Positions 9,189 to 18,054 of a stretch of 48,821 nucleotides of DNA are shown in pieces. This DNA is from Flexithrix dorotheae DSM 6795 (GTDB lineage: Bacteria; Bacteroidota; Bacteroidia; Cytophagales; Flammeovirgaceae), in the NCBI RefSeq assembly GCF_000379765.1, contig NZ_KB903460.1, positions 1 to 48,821 of the forward strand, read 5' to 3'. The notes below the pieces were generated by a model. That model had not been told where the DNA came from. It saw nothing but the letters and a program-made list of their open reading frames with translations, and did not search any database. Numbering within the stretch: the first letter of the stretch is position 1; each line of letters opens with the position of its first letter. Made by a program: the position numbers and the translations under genes.

Positions 9189-9243
9189 ACTCCATCTTCT
9201 GAAAAAGTTTGGAAATCCTTTCTTTTACCCTGACTTAATGATC

Positions 9244-10443
9244 TTATACTTTCTGCATTAAAGGTCTGCTCCTCTTGGGTTCATTAACTTCACTATTCAA
9301 GCTTATTTTACTTTTTTTATTTCGCCCCCACCATAATAAAAATCCAGTGATGGGTAAGGAAGCTGCCAACAGACTTATAAAAAAAGCAATAATTTTCCCA
9401 GGTAAGCCCCCAATTGCCCCTACGTGAATATCGTAATTCATCCTCATGACTTTATCGGCAATGGATGCACGATTATATTTTCCATAGATTCCGGGCGTTT
9501 CAATTTCTTCCAGGGTATACTGGTCAAAAAATCTATAATCAGAATTATAATAAACCCCTGATTGGCTGGAAATTTCCACATAAATAGAGGAAGAATCTGC
9601 ATGTGGATAATGTAGTTCAAAACTCTCATATTCCGGATATTCCTCCACCAACTTTGCAAAAAGAAAGTTAATAGCAGGTTCCCGGGTATCAGCCTCCGGA
9701 CTTTGAGTCAGGTTATTGGGGATTAAAAATTGAGGAGTCTTATCTCCTCCCCAGGTTTTGTAAGTTACAAAATAAACCCAATCGAATGCCATTACAAGCC
9801 CGGAAAAGGCAATGATCAGGGCAAGTGAGGAAATGTAAAATCCAAGAATGCTATGGAGGTCAAAATTTTTCCTTCTCCATCTGGTGGAGGATTTCCAGAG
9901 AAATTGCATCCTTTGCTTTCTCCCCTTTTTATTTTTGGGCCACCATAGAATAATTCCGGTAATCAATAAAATGACAAAAACCATTGTCCCGTATCTGGTT
10001 AATTCGGTTCCGATTGCTTTTGGAAGCCATAGATATAAATGTCCTTTTAACACAAACCAAAAAAATCCCGAGCGATGATTTTTTATCTCCAATACTTCCC
10101 CACTATATGGATTTAGAAAAACAGACTGGTAAAATTCCGGTTCAACTTCATAAAAAATAACTTCTAAAGGGTCAGAGGAATGTCCATACACGGTACCATG
10201 GACCTGTTTTTCCGGAAAAACTTCTTGGGCAATTTGTTTTGCTTTTTCGGGGGAAATAAAAGGTTTATTTTCTATTTGGACTTTCCTTTCCCCTTCTATT
10301 AATTGGGTAAATTCTTCCTGAAACACCCAAAAACATCCTGTCAGGGATACAATTAGAACAATTATCCCAGATACAAGTCCCAAATAAAGATGAATCTGTC
10401 CTGTAATTTTTTTAAATCTTTTATTGCCCATTTTCAATGACAT
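9244..10443 (-). CDS. PepSY-associated transmembrane protein
   Basis: A 399-residue inner-membrane protein of the PepSY_TM family. Helices appear at about 17-38 (LYLGLVSGIIVLIVSLTGCF), 150-168, 200-222 and 355-378. A large periplasmic part lies between helices 1 and 2 (ISPEKAKQIAQEVFPEKQVH is PepSY-like), with a second loop later. The family often accompanies TonB receptors and ferric-siderophore uptake, and some members act as iron reductases. Several His residues border the helices (for example GQIHLYLG, LKGHLYLW, FDLHSILG), as expected for possible haem ligands. ATG at 10443 is taken as start; the ATG four codons later is equally good. It stands alone, so iron reduction is only a family-based suggestion. 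Confidence 0.88.
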   Translation of the reverse strand: MSLKMGNKRFKKITGQIHLYLGLVSGIIVLIVSLTGCFWVFQEEFTQLIEGERKVQIENKPFISPEKAKQIAQEVFPEKQVHGTVYGHSSDPLEVIFYEVEPEFYQSVFLNPYSGEVLEIKNHRSGFFWFVLKGHLYLWLPKAIGTELTRYGTMVFVILLITGIILWWPKNKKGRKQRMQFLWKSSTRWRRKNFDLHSILGFYISSLALIIAFSGLVMAFDWVYFVTYKTWGGDKTPQFLIPNNLTQSPEADTREPAINFLFAKLVEEYPEYESFELHYPHADSSSIYVEISSQSGVYYNSDYRFFDQYTLEEIETPGIYGKYNRASIADKVMRMNYDIHVGAIGGLPGKIIAFFISLLAASLPITGFLLWWGRNKKSKISLNSEVNEPKRSRPLMQKV

Positions 10444-10858
10444 TTTTTTAAATTGGATTGGGTAGTTTTTTATTACCTGGACATGAAAAATGAACCAAAT
10501 AAATACCTAAAGAAATCAGCTCTTTTTTCACCCAGATCAGTTAGAACCCCTAAATCTGACCTTTCTATCAAAATTGTGATTCCAGTTGCAGGTATTATAT
10601 CCGAAGCCGGTTTTATTCCAATTTGGAAATCACTATAATCAAGAAAAATAAGTGGGTGAAAATTAATTAGAACAATTCTAAACAATGGCAAATATCAGTA
10701 CTAAATCTTGGATGACCAATCGCTAGTCTTAGCTATTTTAGCTTCATAATTATTAGCTATTAGTAGGTATAAATGATACCAATTAGACAAAACGATCGGT
10801 TATGAGGCCATAAACTTTGATGTGGACGCTTTTATGATAAGGTTATTCTAAAATAAAA
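10444..10858. other. Intergenic region between PepSY and susD-like genes
   Basis: About 415 bp upstream of the PepSY gene, which must hold its promoter. Two short frames overlap on opposite strands (10453-10638 plus, 10473-10691 minus). Neither resembles a known family and neither has supporting context, so I call no gene. Confidence 0.45.
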
Positions 10859-10894
10859 CAAGTGAACAGCCCTTTTCAAAAGGCTATTCACTTG
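10859..10894 (-). terminator. Rho-independent terminator after the susC/susD operon
   Basis: A long inverted repeat pairs CAAGTGAACAGCC...CTTTT with AAAAGG...CTATTCACTTG, with one mismatch and one bulged base. On the minus strand the stem is followed by TGTTTTATTTTAGA, a good U-rich tail. It lies 30 bp beyond the susD-like stop, so it ends that operon and separates it from the PepSY gene. Confidence 0.8.
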
Positions 10895-10924
10895 TTACAT
10901 ACTTACTTTAATAAAACAATTTAC

Positions 10925-12415
10925 TTACTCAGGAGATTCATATCCAGGATTTTGAGTGATAGTGCCTTGAGAGATTTCCACTTCTCTGTTAGGAATAGGC
11001 ATTAAAACGTGAAAATTCTGGATGTTATCAGAAGGAATTTCCAAAAATGGTGAGGTAGAATTTCTAATAGTTTCCACAAAAATCCCCCATCTCAGCAAAT
11101 CATATTTTCTATGACCTTCAAAACCCAATTCAGTGGCTCTTTCCTTTCTCAATGCTTGCCTGAAGCTTTCCTGAGTAAGACCAGATAATCCCGCTAAACC
11201 GGCTCTTTCTCTTACCAGATTAATATATTGATACGCATTTCCCGGACCGTTCAATTCATTTTCAGCTTCCGCTTTCATCAATAAAACATCGGCATACCGG
11301 ATTACATAAGTGTTCTGGCTATTGTTATTATTTTTAGGTGTTTCGGCATAGTCAATGTACTTTCCGGTAATTGGGCCTGCTCCCGGTGTTCTTGGTGATT
11401 CTAATACATTACCATCCAATACGGTTACATAACTTTTTTCCTTTCTCAAATCACCCTCTTCAAACATGTCCCCATATTCAGGAAGCGGCAACATATTCTC
11501 CCAACCACCGCCTGGTGCATTAACCGCTCCAACAATGTCTACATCTCTGGAGCCTACCCATGAAGTCACAAAACCATTTCTTTCATTTTGTTTCCATTGA
11601 ATATCGAAAACATTTTCATTTACAAGATTTCCATTTTTATCAGGTTTCATCACATGTTCATTTTCTATTCCCCACAAACTGTTATAATCTGCAAAAAGTC
11701 CATAGTTTCCCGATCCAATAACTTCATCAAATTTGCTACCTGCTTCTCCCCATTCCTTTAAGGTAAGATGTACTTTCCCCAATAAGGCAGTTGCGGCTCC
11801 CCAGGTTGCCCTTCCTTTCTGATCTGCGGGATAAGAATCAGGTAAAACAGGAATAGCTTCAGTCAAATCCTTTTTTATAAAGGCATAAACTTCCTCCACA
11901 CTATTACGGGTAATTCCTACCAAATCCTCCGGACCATTATTGAGCTGGTCCAAAATTGGCACCCCACCATAAATCCTAACCAGGTCAAAATAATAAAAAG
12001 CCCTCAAAAATTTAGCTTCTCCAATTATGGCATCTCTTGTAACGGGGTCCATATCTACATCAGGTACCAGGGAAATCACGGTATTAGTTCTCAATATTCC
12101 TTCATAAGCCTCTCTCCACATACTATTGGCATCACCATTCAGGGAATTGAGGTTAGTAAAATAACTACTTGGCCGTTTGTTATGAAAACCCTGGAAGGCT
12201 ATATCACTTGGGGTAAAACTATAATACCAGGTAATAATACTGCTATTTAATCTGGAATAAGCGGCATTTACTGCAGCTGTAGCATCCTTTTCGTTGGCAG
12301 GAAAAGTACCGGGTGTCAGAAAACTTTTAGGTTCTTCTGTAAGAATGTCTTCACAGGAAGTTCCGGAGAAACAAAAAAGCAGAAGGATTAAATGTATCTT
12401 ATATATCTTTTTCAT
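10925..12415 (-). CDS. SusD/RagB-family nutrient-binding outer-membrane lipoprotein
   Basis: A 496-residue surface lipoprotein that acts as the lid and binding partner of a SusC channel. The start is the ATG at 12415; the frame opening three codons earlier is a TTG. The signal ends CFSGTSC (lipobox Cys21), and the mature start EDILTEEPKSFLTPGTFPA is typical. Conserved SusD features include AKFLRAFYYFDLVRIYGGVP and, near the C-terminus, YVIRYADVLLMKAEAENELN, INLVRERAGL and RKERATELGFEGHRKYDLLRW. It starts 24 bp downstream of the susC-like stop and is followed by a strong terminator. No glycosidase or peptidase gene is in this operon, so the ligand is open. Confidence 0.96.
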   Translation of the reverse strand: MKKIYKIHLILLLFCFSGTSCEDILTEEPKSFLTPGTFPANEKDATAAVNAAYSRLNSSIITWYYSFTPSDIAFQGFHNKRPSSYFTNLNSLNGDANSMWREAYEGILRTNTVISLVPDVDMDPVTRDAIIGEAKFLRAFYYFDLVRIYGGVPILDQLNNGPEDLVGITRNSVEEVYAFIKKDLTEAIPVLPDSYPADQKGRATWGAATALLGKVHLTLKEWGEAGSKFDEVIGSGNYGLFADYNSLWGIENEHVMKPDKNGNLVNENVFDIQWKQNERNGFVTSWVGSRDVDIVGAVNAPGGGWENMLPLPEYGDMFEEGDLRKEKSYVTVLDGNVLESPRTPGAGPITGKYIDYAETPKNNNNSQNTYVIRYADVLLMKAEAENELNGPGNAYQYINLVRERAGLAGLSGLTQESFRQALRKERATELGFEGHRKYDLLRWGIFVETIRNSTSPFLEIPSDNIQNFHVLMPIPNREVEISQGTITQNPGYESPE

Positions 12416-12439
12416 ATTTATCAAAATTTTATGCCTTAT

Positions 12440-15400
12440 TTAGAAATCTAGTTTTAAACCCATAGTCAGTGTTTTCATGGCCGGGTCCTGAGCCAGGTCG
12501 TAACCTCTTTTGGTATTTTCAGTCCCCCTGTTAATTTCAGGATCATATCCACTGTATTTATCGAATAAAATCAGGTTAGTACCTGAAGCATAAATTTTGG
12601 CTTTACTCAACCAACTGATTTTATCCACTGGAAGGTTATAGGCAATATTTAAATTTCGTAATCTTAAAAAGGAACCATCTTCTATCACAGAGGTATTCGA
12701 GGTAGTTAAAGGCCTTTCTACTCCCTGAGCTGAAGGAATATCCGTATCCATATTATCAGGTGTCCACCTGTTCACAAATCTTTGGAAGGTATTGTTATCA
12801 AATGCAACTGCCAGTCTGGAATCGGTCTCATTGAAAATTTCATTTCCATAAATGAAGGAGAAATAAAGGTAAAGTTCAAACCCTTTCCAGGAAAGGGTAT
12901 TGCCAATACCTCCGAAAAAATCAGGGTTAGGATTGCCTATGATTTGCCTGTCTGCCGTAGCATCAATTACATTATCTCCATCAAGGTCTGCATACCTTCT
13001 TGCTCCTGGAAAAACTGAAAAACCACTCAATCCGGAAGCATCAATTTCAGACTGGGAATGCCATATGCCTTCTGAAACCATACCATAGAAAGTACCCATG
13101 GGCTGGCCTTCCTGCAATACAGCAGAATTTACACTAACTCCTCTTCCTATTGGATTGATGAAAATTTGACCTTCTTCCGTATCAAGACTGGCAATTTTGT
13201 TTCTATAAGAAGATATATTAAAATTGGTTTCCCAACGGAAATCTTTACTGTCGATATTTATAGAGGTTAAAGTTAATTCAAGTCCTTTGTTAGTTACCTC
13301 ACCAAAGTTACTTAAGGAAGTTTCAAAACCAGTTAACCACAGTAATGGCACATCTACCAATAAATCCTGAGTGGATTTGGAGAAATAATCGAGCGAAGTT
13401 TGCAATCTGTTGGATATAAAAGAGGCATCAATTCCTATATTAAACTGCTTGGTGGTTTCCCATTTGAGGTTATCATTTCCGAAGGTATTCGCAGCAATTC
13501 CGGCCACTATATCCTGATTAACCCCCAAAATATAATTATTTCCTACCTGACCCAGCCTGGTTAAAGAAGCTCCCGGATTCACACCAGGATTACCAAGTTC
13601 TCCATAACTTGCTCTTAGTTTTAAATCATCAAAAAAGGAAGTATTCTGCATGAAATTCTCTTCCTTAATTCTCCAGGCGGCTGCTATTGAAGGAAAAACA
13701 CCCCATTTATTATTTTTGGCAAAAACAGAAGACCCATCAGCTCTGGCGGAAATGGTTAATAAATACCGGTTGTTGTATTCGTAATTTGCCCTAAATAAAT
13801 AGGATTCCAAACCTTCCTCCTGAAAATTAGAACCCGCTCCGGATCTTATGGTACCCGCTCCAAGGTTATGGTATGAATATGCATCCGTAACAAAACCTGT
13901 AGTCTGAACATTACTACTTGTTTCAGTTATAGTCTGTCTGGTATAACCCAATAACCCACCTACTTGATGCTTTCCAAATGTTTTGGAATAATTTAAAGTA
14001 TTTTCAATTAATAGGTTTAAAGATTCAAAGTTTGTGATCGTAGCTGTTCCCTGGTTGGCCGTTTGGGAAAATAAGGTAGAAGGGGCATATTGCTCCCGTC
14101 TTGTATTATACAAGTTTGCCCCAAGATTTAATTTATAGGATAATCCTTCTATTATTTCAAGCTCACCAAATACATTACCCAATATTCTGGTTCCAGTTAA
14201 TTGATTCTGATTTTGCACAGCATTACTTACCGGATTATCCGCAGACAATTCTGAACTTACCGTCTGGTAGGTAAAGTTGCCATCCGCATCTTTCACCGGA
14301 ATAGAAGGATCCCAGCCCAATAAGTTCTCTGCTCCTGAGGTTCTTTGGTTATTAATCGTTCTGCTAATGGTAAGATTTTGACCAAGTTTAAATTTTTCGC
14401 CAATCTTATGGTCGGTATTTACCCTTAACTGATATCGCTTGAAATTACTCTCAATATGAATCCCATCCTGATCAAAATAATTTCCAGAAATATAATACCG
14501 ACTTTTTTCATTTCCTCCATTGAATGAAAGGTTATGGTTAACCATTAAGGCATTTTTCTTATAAACTTCATTTTGCCAGTCAGTTCCTTCCCCTAATTCA
14601 CCCGGGTTGGGAAACACATTTGTGCCTTTCACCTCGTTTATCCAATCTCCGTATTCTGAAGCATTCATCATGTTCAGCAATCTTGTTGGGGACTGTACAC
14701 TGTAATAGGTATCGTAAGTTAAGGTAGACTTGCCGGAAGAACCTTTTTTAGTGGTAATGATAATTACACCATTCGATCCTCTTGACCCATAAATAGCAGT
14801 GGCAGAAGCATCTTTTAATACTTCTACTGAGGCCACATCATTCATATTGATGTCATTTAAATTTCCTGCTCCGATAAATCCATCAATCACAAAAAGTGGT
14901 TCATTATTGGCCTGAATAGAATTGCTTCCCCTTATTCTAATTGTAGCAGCAGCTCCAGGTGCGGAAGATGTCGGGGTAACCTGTACACCGGCTACTTTTC
15001 CGATTAAGGCCTGATCTAACCTGGCAGTAGGTGTGGCATTCAGTTCTTTGGCTTTAATGGAAGACACCGATCCGGTGAGGTCACTTTTCTTTTGCGTGCC
15101 ATATCCGATCACTACCACTTCCTCCAATTGTTCCATATCAGGATTTAGTGCAACAATGAGTTGAGTCTGATTTCCAAGCTGAACTTCCTGGGTTTCAAAG
15201 CCAATATAACTGAATTGTAAGATGGAATTTTCCGGAACTTCCAACACAAATTTTCCATCAAAATTGGTTGTAGTACCCAGGGAAGTTCCTTTTACTAAAA
15301 TACTAACTCCTGGAAGCAATTCGCCATCCTCTGCGGAAGTGACTGTTCCGGAAATTTTCAACTGCACAATTTCTTCTGGTTCAGGCACTACCTCAGCTAC

Positions 15401-15778
15401 CGGACTATCAAAAATACTTTTCTTTCCGATGTATATATTGTTATTAATTCTTTTAAACCTCAGGTTTGTATTCTTAGAAATTACCCTAAGCACATCGGCA
15501 AGTGATTCATTTCGCACGGAAAAATTTAATTTTGTGCTCTGGTTAATTAAATCCTTTTTGTAAGCAAAGAAGAAGTCTGTTTTCGACTCTATCTTTTCAA
15601 AAACTTCCTGTAAACTGTTCTCCTGAATATTTAAGGAAAGATGTATTTCCTCAAGACTTGATTTTTGGGCATTTCCATTTCTGGCCATTATAAATGAAGC
15701 CAGAAAACACTGTAGAAATATGCCATATAAAGCAAACTTTGACATGAGCAGAATTTGTTGTACTCCTTTCAATTTCAT
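12440..15778 (-). CDS. SusC/RagA-family TonB-linked outer-membrane channel with N-terminal STN domain
   Basis: About 1112 residues from the ATG at 15778, chosen because it opens directly into the membrane-signal region (MKLKGVQQILLMSKFALYGI); an in-frame ATG at 15835 would add 19 residues. An STN domain (about 50-115, SLNIQENSLQEVFEKIESKT) is the hallmark of receptors that signal to a FecR anti-sigma factor. CarboxypepD_reg-like (about 135-215) and plug domains follow, with the SusC signature EEVVVIGYGTQKKSDLTGSV and IRIRGSNSIQANNEPLFVID, then a long barrel ending MGLKLDF. Together with the fecR and sigma genes upstream it forms a trans-envelope signalling locus: ligand binding at this channel should release the sigma factor. 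Confidence 0.97.
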   Translation of the reverse strand: MKLKGVQQILLMSKFALYGIFLQCFLASFIMARNGNAQKSSLEEIHLSLNIQENSLQEVFEKIESKTDFFFAYKKDLINQSTKLNFSVRNESLADVLRVISKNTNLRFKRINNNIYIGKKSIFDSPVAEVVPEPEEIVQLKISGTVTSAEDGELLPGVSILVKGTSLGTTTNFDGKFVLEVPENSILQFSYIGFETQEVQLGNQTQLIVALNPDMEQLEEVVVIGYGTQKKSDLTGSVSSIKAKELNATPTARLDQALIGKVAGVQVTPTSSAPGAAATIRIRGSNSIQANNEPLFVIDGFIGAGNLNDINMNDVASVEVLKDASATAIYGSRGSNGVIIITTKKGSSGKSTLTYDTYYSVQSPTRLLNMMNASEYGDWINEVKGTNVFPNPGELGEGTDWQNEVYKKNALMVNHNLSFNGGNEKSRYYISGNYFDQDGIHIESNFKRYQLRVNTDHKIGEKFKLGQNLTISRTINNQRTSGAENLLGWDPSIPVKDADGNFTYQTVSSELSADNPVSNAVQNQNQLTGTRILGNVFGELEIIEGLSYKLNLGANLYNTRREQYAPSTLFSQTANQGTATITNFESLNLLIENTLNYSKTFGKHQVGGLLGYTRQTITETSSNVQTTGFVTDAYSYHNLGAGTIRSGAGSNFQEEGLESYLFRANYEYNNRYLLTISARADGSSVFAKNNKWGVFPSIAAAWRIKEENFMQNTSFFDDLKLRASYGELGNPGVNPGASLTRLGQVGNNYILGVNQDIVAGIAANTFGNDNLKWETTKQFNIGIDASFISNRLQTSLDYFSKSTQDLLVDVPLLWLTGFETSLSNFGEVTNKGLELTLTSINIDSKDFRWETNFNISSYRNKIASLDTEEGQIFINPIGRGVSVNSAVLQEGQPMGTFYGMVSEGIWHSQSEIDASGLSGFSVFPGARRYADLDGDNVIDATADRQIIGNPNPDFFGGIGNTLSWKGFELYLYFSFIYGNEIFNETDSRLAVAFDNNTFQRFVNRWTPDNMDTDIPSAQGVERPLTTSNTSVIEDGSFLRLRNLNIAYNLPVDKISWLSKAKIYASGTNLILFDKYSGYDPEINRGTENTKRGYDLAQDPAMKTLTMGLKLDF

Positions 15779-15891
15779 ATTTTTATATGTTTTTGATTTA
15801 AAAAATTGTAATAGATCAAAGGCTTGAATTTCCATTCAGTTTGTGACATTTGGCGATGGGGCAAACCGAATAAAATTCAATAAAATTAAGG

Positions 15892-15915
15892 CCAGTTATC
15901 CCTTGTGATAACTGG
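15892..15915. terminator. Stem-loop between fecR-like and susC-like genes
   Basis: CCAGTTATC (15892-15900) and GATAACTGG (15907-15915) form a perfect 9-bp stem with a 6-nt loop. On the plus strand it is followed by eight T residues. On the minus strand, the direction of the flanking genes, the tail is weaker (CCTTAATTTTATTG). It may attenuate fecR read-through into susC, or block antisense transcription into the fecR gene. Confidence 0.6.
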
Positions 15916-15964
15916 TTTTTTTTAGCTTGTATTTGTTTTCATTTTCATCTGATAATTTATTTGG

Positions 15965-17002
15965 TTATTTAATTAGAACAATGTCTTTTTCAATACTAAA
16001 ATCAAAATCTGCAGCATAGCTCAAACCTTTTAAAACAGTTTCCAGAGATTCTTTTTCAAATCTTCCGGTAAAGCCCTGACCAAAATCAACCTGCTTTTTA
16101 ACCCTAAACTCCACCCCATACCACCTTTCCAAAACCTCCTTTATTTCCTCAAAACCAGCCTCATGGAAATAAATCACTCCCTTCTTCCAGGCAATCACAT
16201 CATCTGGATTAAAACTTCCTTTTTCAAATAGCCTGGTAGATTTATGATAAGTGGCCATTTGGTTGGGAATCAATAAAACTTCTTCACCAGTCTCCAGACT
16301 GTCTAAATTTCCAACCATCACCTTTCCTGTTACCACCGCAATTTTTACATTCTCATCTTCAGGATAACTTTTGATGTTAAAGGAAGTCCCCAGCACTTTG
16401 GTTTTTATATTACCTGTTTTAATGATAAATGGCCGGCTGGAATCTTTGGCTACCTCAAAAAATGCTTCTCCAATGAGCTCCACTTCCCTCAAATCACTTT
16501 TAAACTGTTCAGGAATTCTAAGAATACTTTCTGCATTTAACCTCACTACTGATCCATCTTTTAATTTTATGGTGGAATTTTGACCTTTTGGATTTATCTT
16601 TTCAATTATGGCAATGGTGGTTTCCTGTATTTGTTCAACAGGAAGAGAAAAGTACCAATAAGAAACTCCGGCCAACAGGATAAAAACAATGGAGGCGGCA
16701 ATTTTTTGAATCCCGAACCAACCATTTTGATTTGTAGAAGAAATTTGGATAGATTTAGATGCGGACTGCCTTCCTTTTAAATCTACCAATAGTTCCTCCA
16801 GGTCATTTTCTGAGAATTCTCTTTCTTTTGACTTCAAACCTAAAAGAATTGATTTTGCTGTCTCAAATTCTTTAATTTTTTCAGGATAATTTGCTTGAAA
16901 ATTATCCCATAAATCACCTTCCTCGGTAGAATTAAACAAAACATAATCAATAAATGATTTATCTTCTAAAAAGTCTTCAGTTTTATATTTCTGGAGGTTC
17001 AT
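15965..17002 (-). CDS. FecR-family anti-sigma factor
   Basis: A 345-residue inner-membrane anti-sigma regulator. The cytoplasmic N-terminal part (about 1-95) is followed by one transmembrane helix (about 100-118, IAASIVFILLAGVSYWYF). The periplasmic FecR domain (about 140-240) shows IKLKDGSVVRLNAESILRIP, REVELIGEAFFEVAKDSSRP and KTKVLGTSFNIKSYPEDENV. The C-terminus is a DUF4974-like STN-interacting domain (EVLERWYGVEFRVKKQVDFG, FTGRFEKESLETVLKGL). It lies between the ECF sigma gene (202 bp upstream) and the susC-like gene. Known members hold the sigma factor inactive until the STN domain of the partner receptor signals. Confidence 0.95.
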   Translation of the reverse strand: MNLQKYKTEDFLEDKSFIDYVLFNSTEEGDLWDNFQANYPEKIKEFETAKSILLGLKSKEREFSENDLEELLVDLKGRQSASKSIQISSTNQNGWFGIQKIAASIVFILLAGVSYWYFSLPVEQIQETTIAIIEKINPKGQNSTIKLKDGSVVRLNAESILRIPEQFKSDLREVELIGEAFFEVAKDSSRPFIIKTGNIKTKVLGTSFNIKSYPEDENVKIAVVTGKVMVGNLDSLETGEEVLLIPNQMATYHKSTRLFEKGSFNPDDVIAWKKGVIYFHEAGFEEIKEVLERWYGVEFRVKKQVDFGQGFTGRFEKESLETVLKGLSYAADFDFSIEKDIVLIK

Positions 17003-17097
17003 GGATAAAAATTAATACTATTTGACTTTTGTTTAATGGTATATAGACCTCCTCATTCAGGATATACTGGAAATTTTAAACTTTTTTTTGTAAAAAA

Positions 17098-17123
17098 TTA
17101 TAACCGATTGATTATCAAGAAGT
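17098..17123 (-). promoter_or_regulatory. Dyad element with IHF-consensus match upstream of the fecR-like gene
   Basis: On the minus strand it reads TTGATAATCAATCGGTTATA. This contains the perfect 11-bp palindrome TTGATAATCAA and the IHF consensus WATCARNNNNTTR (AATCAA-TCGG-TTA). It is similar to the element at 6030-6055, with roughly 20 of 26 positions shared. It lies about 96 bp upstream of the fecR start, so it may help control the fecR-susC-susD transcript. Confidence 0.35.
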
Positions 17124-17204
17124 AATTTTTAAAAAAAATAAAGGAAAGAAGTATTTACATTGTTAGACCTAGCGGAGAAACCAGGATTTGACCTAATGCC
17201 CGGG

Positions 17205-17774
17205 TTATTTTTTTTTAAATATATTTTTTAATCCCTTAATGCCTTCGTAAACCAATGAGCGGGTAGATTGTATATTAATTGACATGATTTCAGCAATTTC
17301 TCCATAATCCAGGCCATTATAGAATTTCAGGTAAATTGCTTCTTTTTGTCGTGAGGTAAGTGTATTTATCCCATTTTTTAACAATAAAAATTGCTCCTGA
17401 GACCTTTCTAAATCCATTTCTTTGGCTTCTACAGAAAATTCAAAATAGAAATTATAATGGTTTTCATCGATCCTATTCGTGAGAGACCGCTTGTGGTTTT
17501 TTAATGCCCGAAGTAACTTTCGTTTAAACGATTTGAGTAAGTAAAAGCGAATGGAATAGGCATCACCCAGGTTTTGCCTGTTCTTCCAAATAGTTAAAAA
17601 CAATTCCTGAAGGTTATCTTTTACCAAATCCTCATCTTCACAAAGTTTTATACCATAATTAAACAAAGAAGGAAAATGTTGTTTATATATTTTGGAGAAC
17701 ACCTCTTCACTGCCTCTCCTAAAGGCTTCCCACAGTTTTTCATCTTCTTCACTCGAATAGTTTACTTTCCCCAT
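17205..17774 (-). CDS. ECF-type RNA polymerase sigma factor (FecI-like, Bacteroidetes sigma-70 subfamily)
   Basis: A 189-residue extracytoplasmic-function sigma factor. Region 2 is at about 15-80 (FSKIYKQHFPSLFNYGIKLC, LVKDNLQELFLTIWKN) and region 4 at about 135-185 (LTSRQKEAIYLKFYNGLDYG, EIAEIMSINIQSTRSLVYEG). It carries no extra domains. Being first in the order sigma, anti-sigma, susC, susD identifies it as the regulator of this SusCD system. It is expected to bind the cytoplasmic part of the FecR-like protein and to direct transcription of susCD on ligand sensing. The 202-bp gap to fecR leaves room for a second promoter there. Confidence 0.95.
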   Translation of the reverse strand: MGKVNYSSEEDEKLWEAFRRGSEEVFSKIYKQHFPSLFNYGIKLCEDEDLVKDNLQELFLTIWKNRQNLGDAYSIRFYLLKSFKRKLLRALKNHKRSLTNRIDENHYNFYFEFSVEAKEMDLERSQEQFLLLKNGINTLTSRQKEAIYLKFYNGLDYGEIAEIMSINIQSTRSLVYEGIKGLKNIFKKK

Positions 17775-18054
17775 TAAGGTATCAATACTTTTAAAGTCAT
17801 ATCGGTGGAGTTCTCGTTATCTGATAATGGCTCTCTATTTTGAATGACCATAATACAGGAAAATTACAGCCTTCAAACTTCACTGTACTCCACAAATCTT
17901 AAAATAAAGATATAATATCCGAATAATCAAAACATGATGTCCACAGAACAGGATTTAAACTGGCACAAATGAAACCTTTCTCACTTGAAGTTGGAGGGTT
18001 AATAATCGGAATCAAAAATTTTATTCCTCAAAAAATTATTTTTTTAAAATATTT

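Noticed and set aside
10453-10691. Two overlapping small frames downstream of the susCD terminator
   Set aside because: They overlap on opposite strands with no similarity to known proteins, so neither can be supported.
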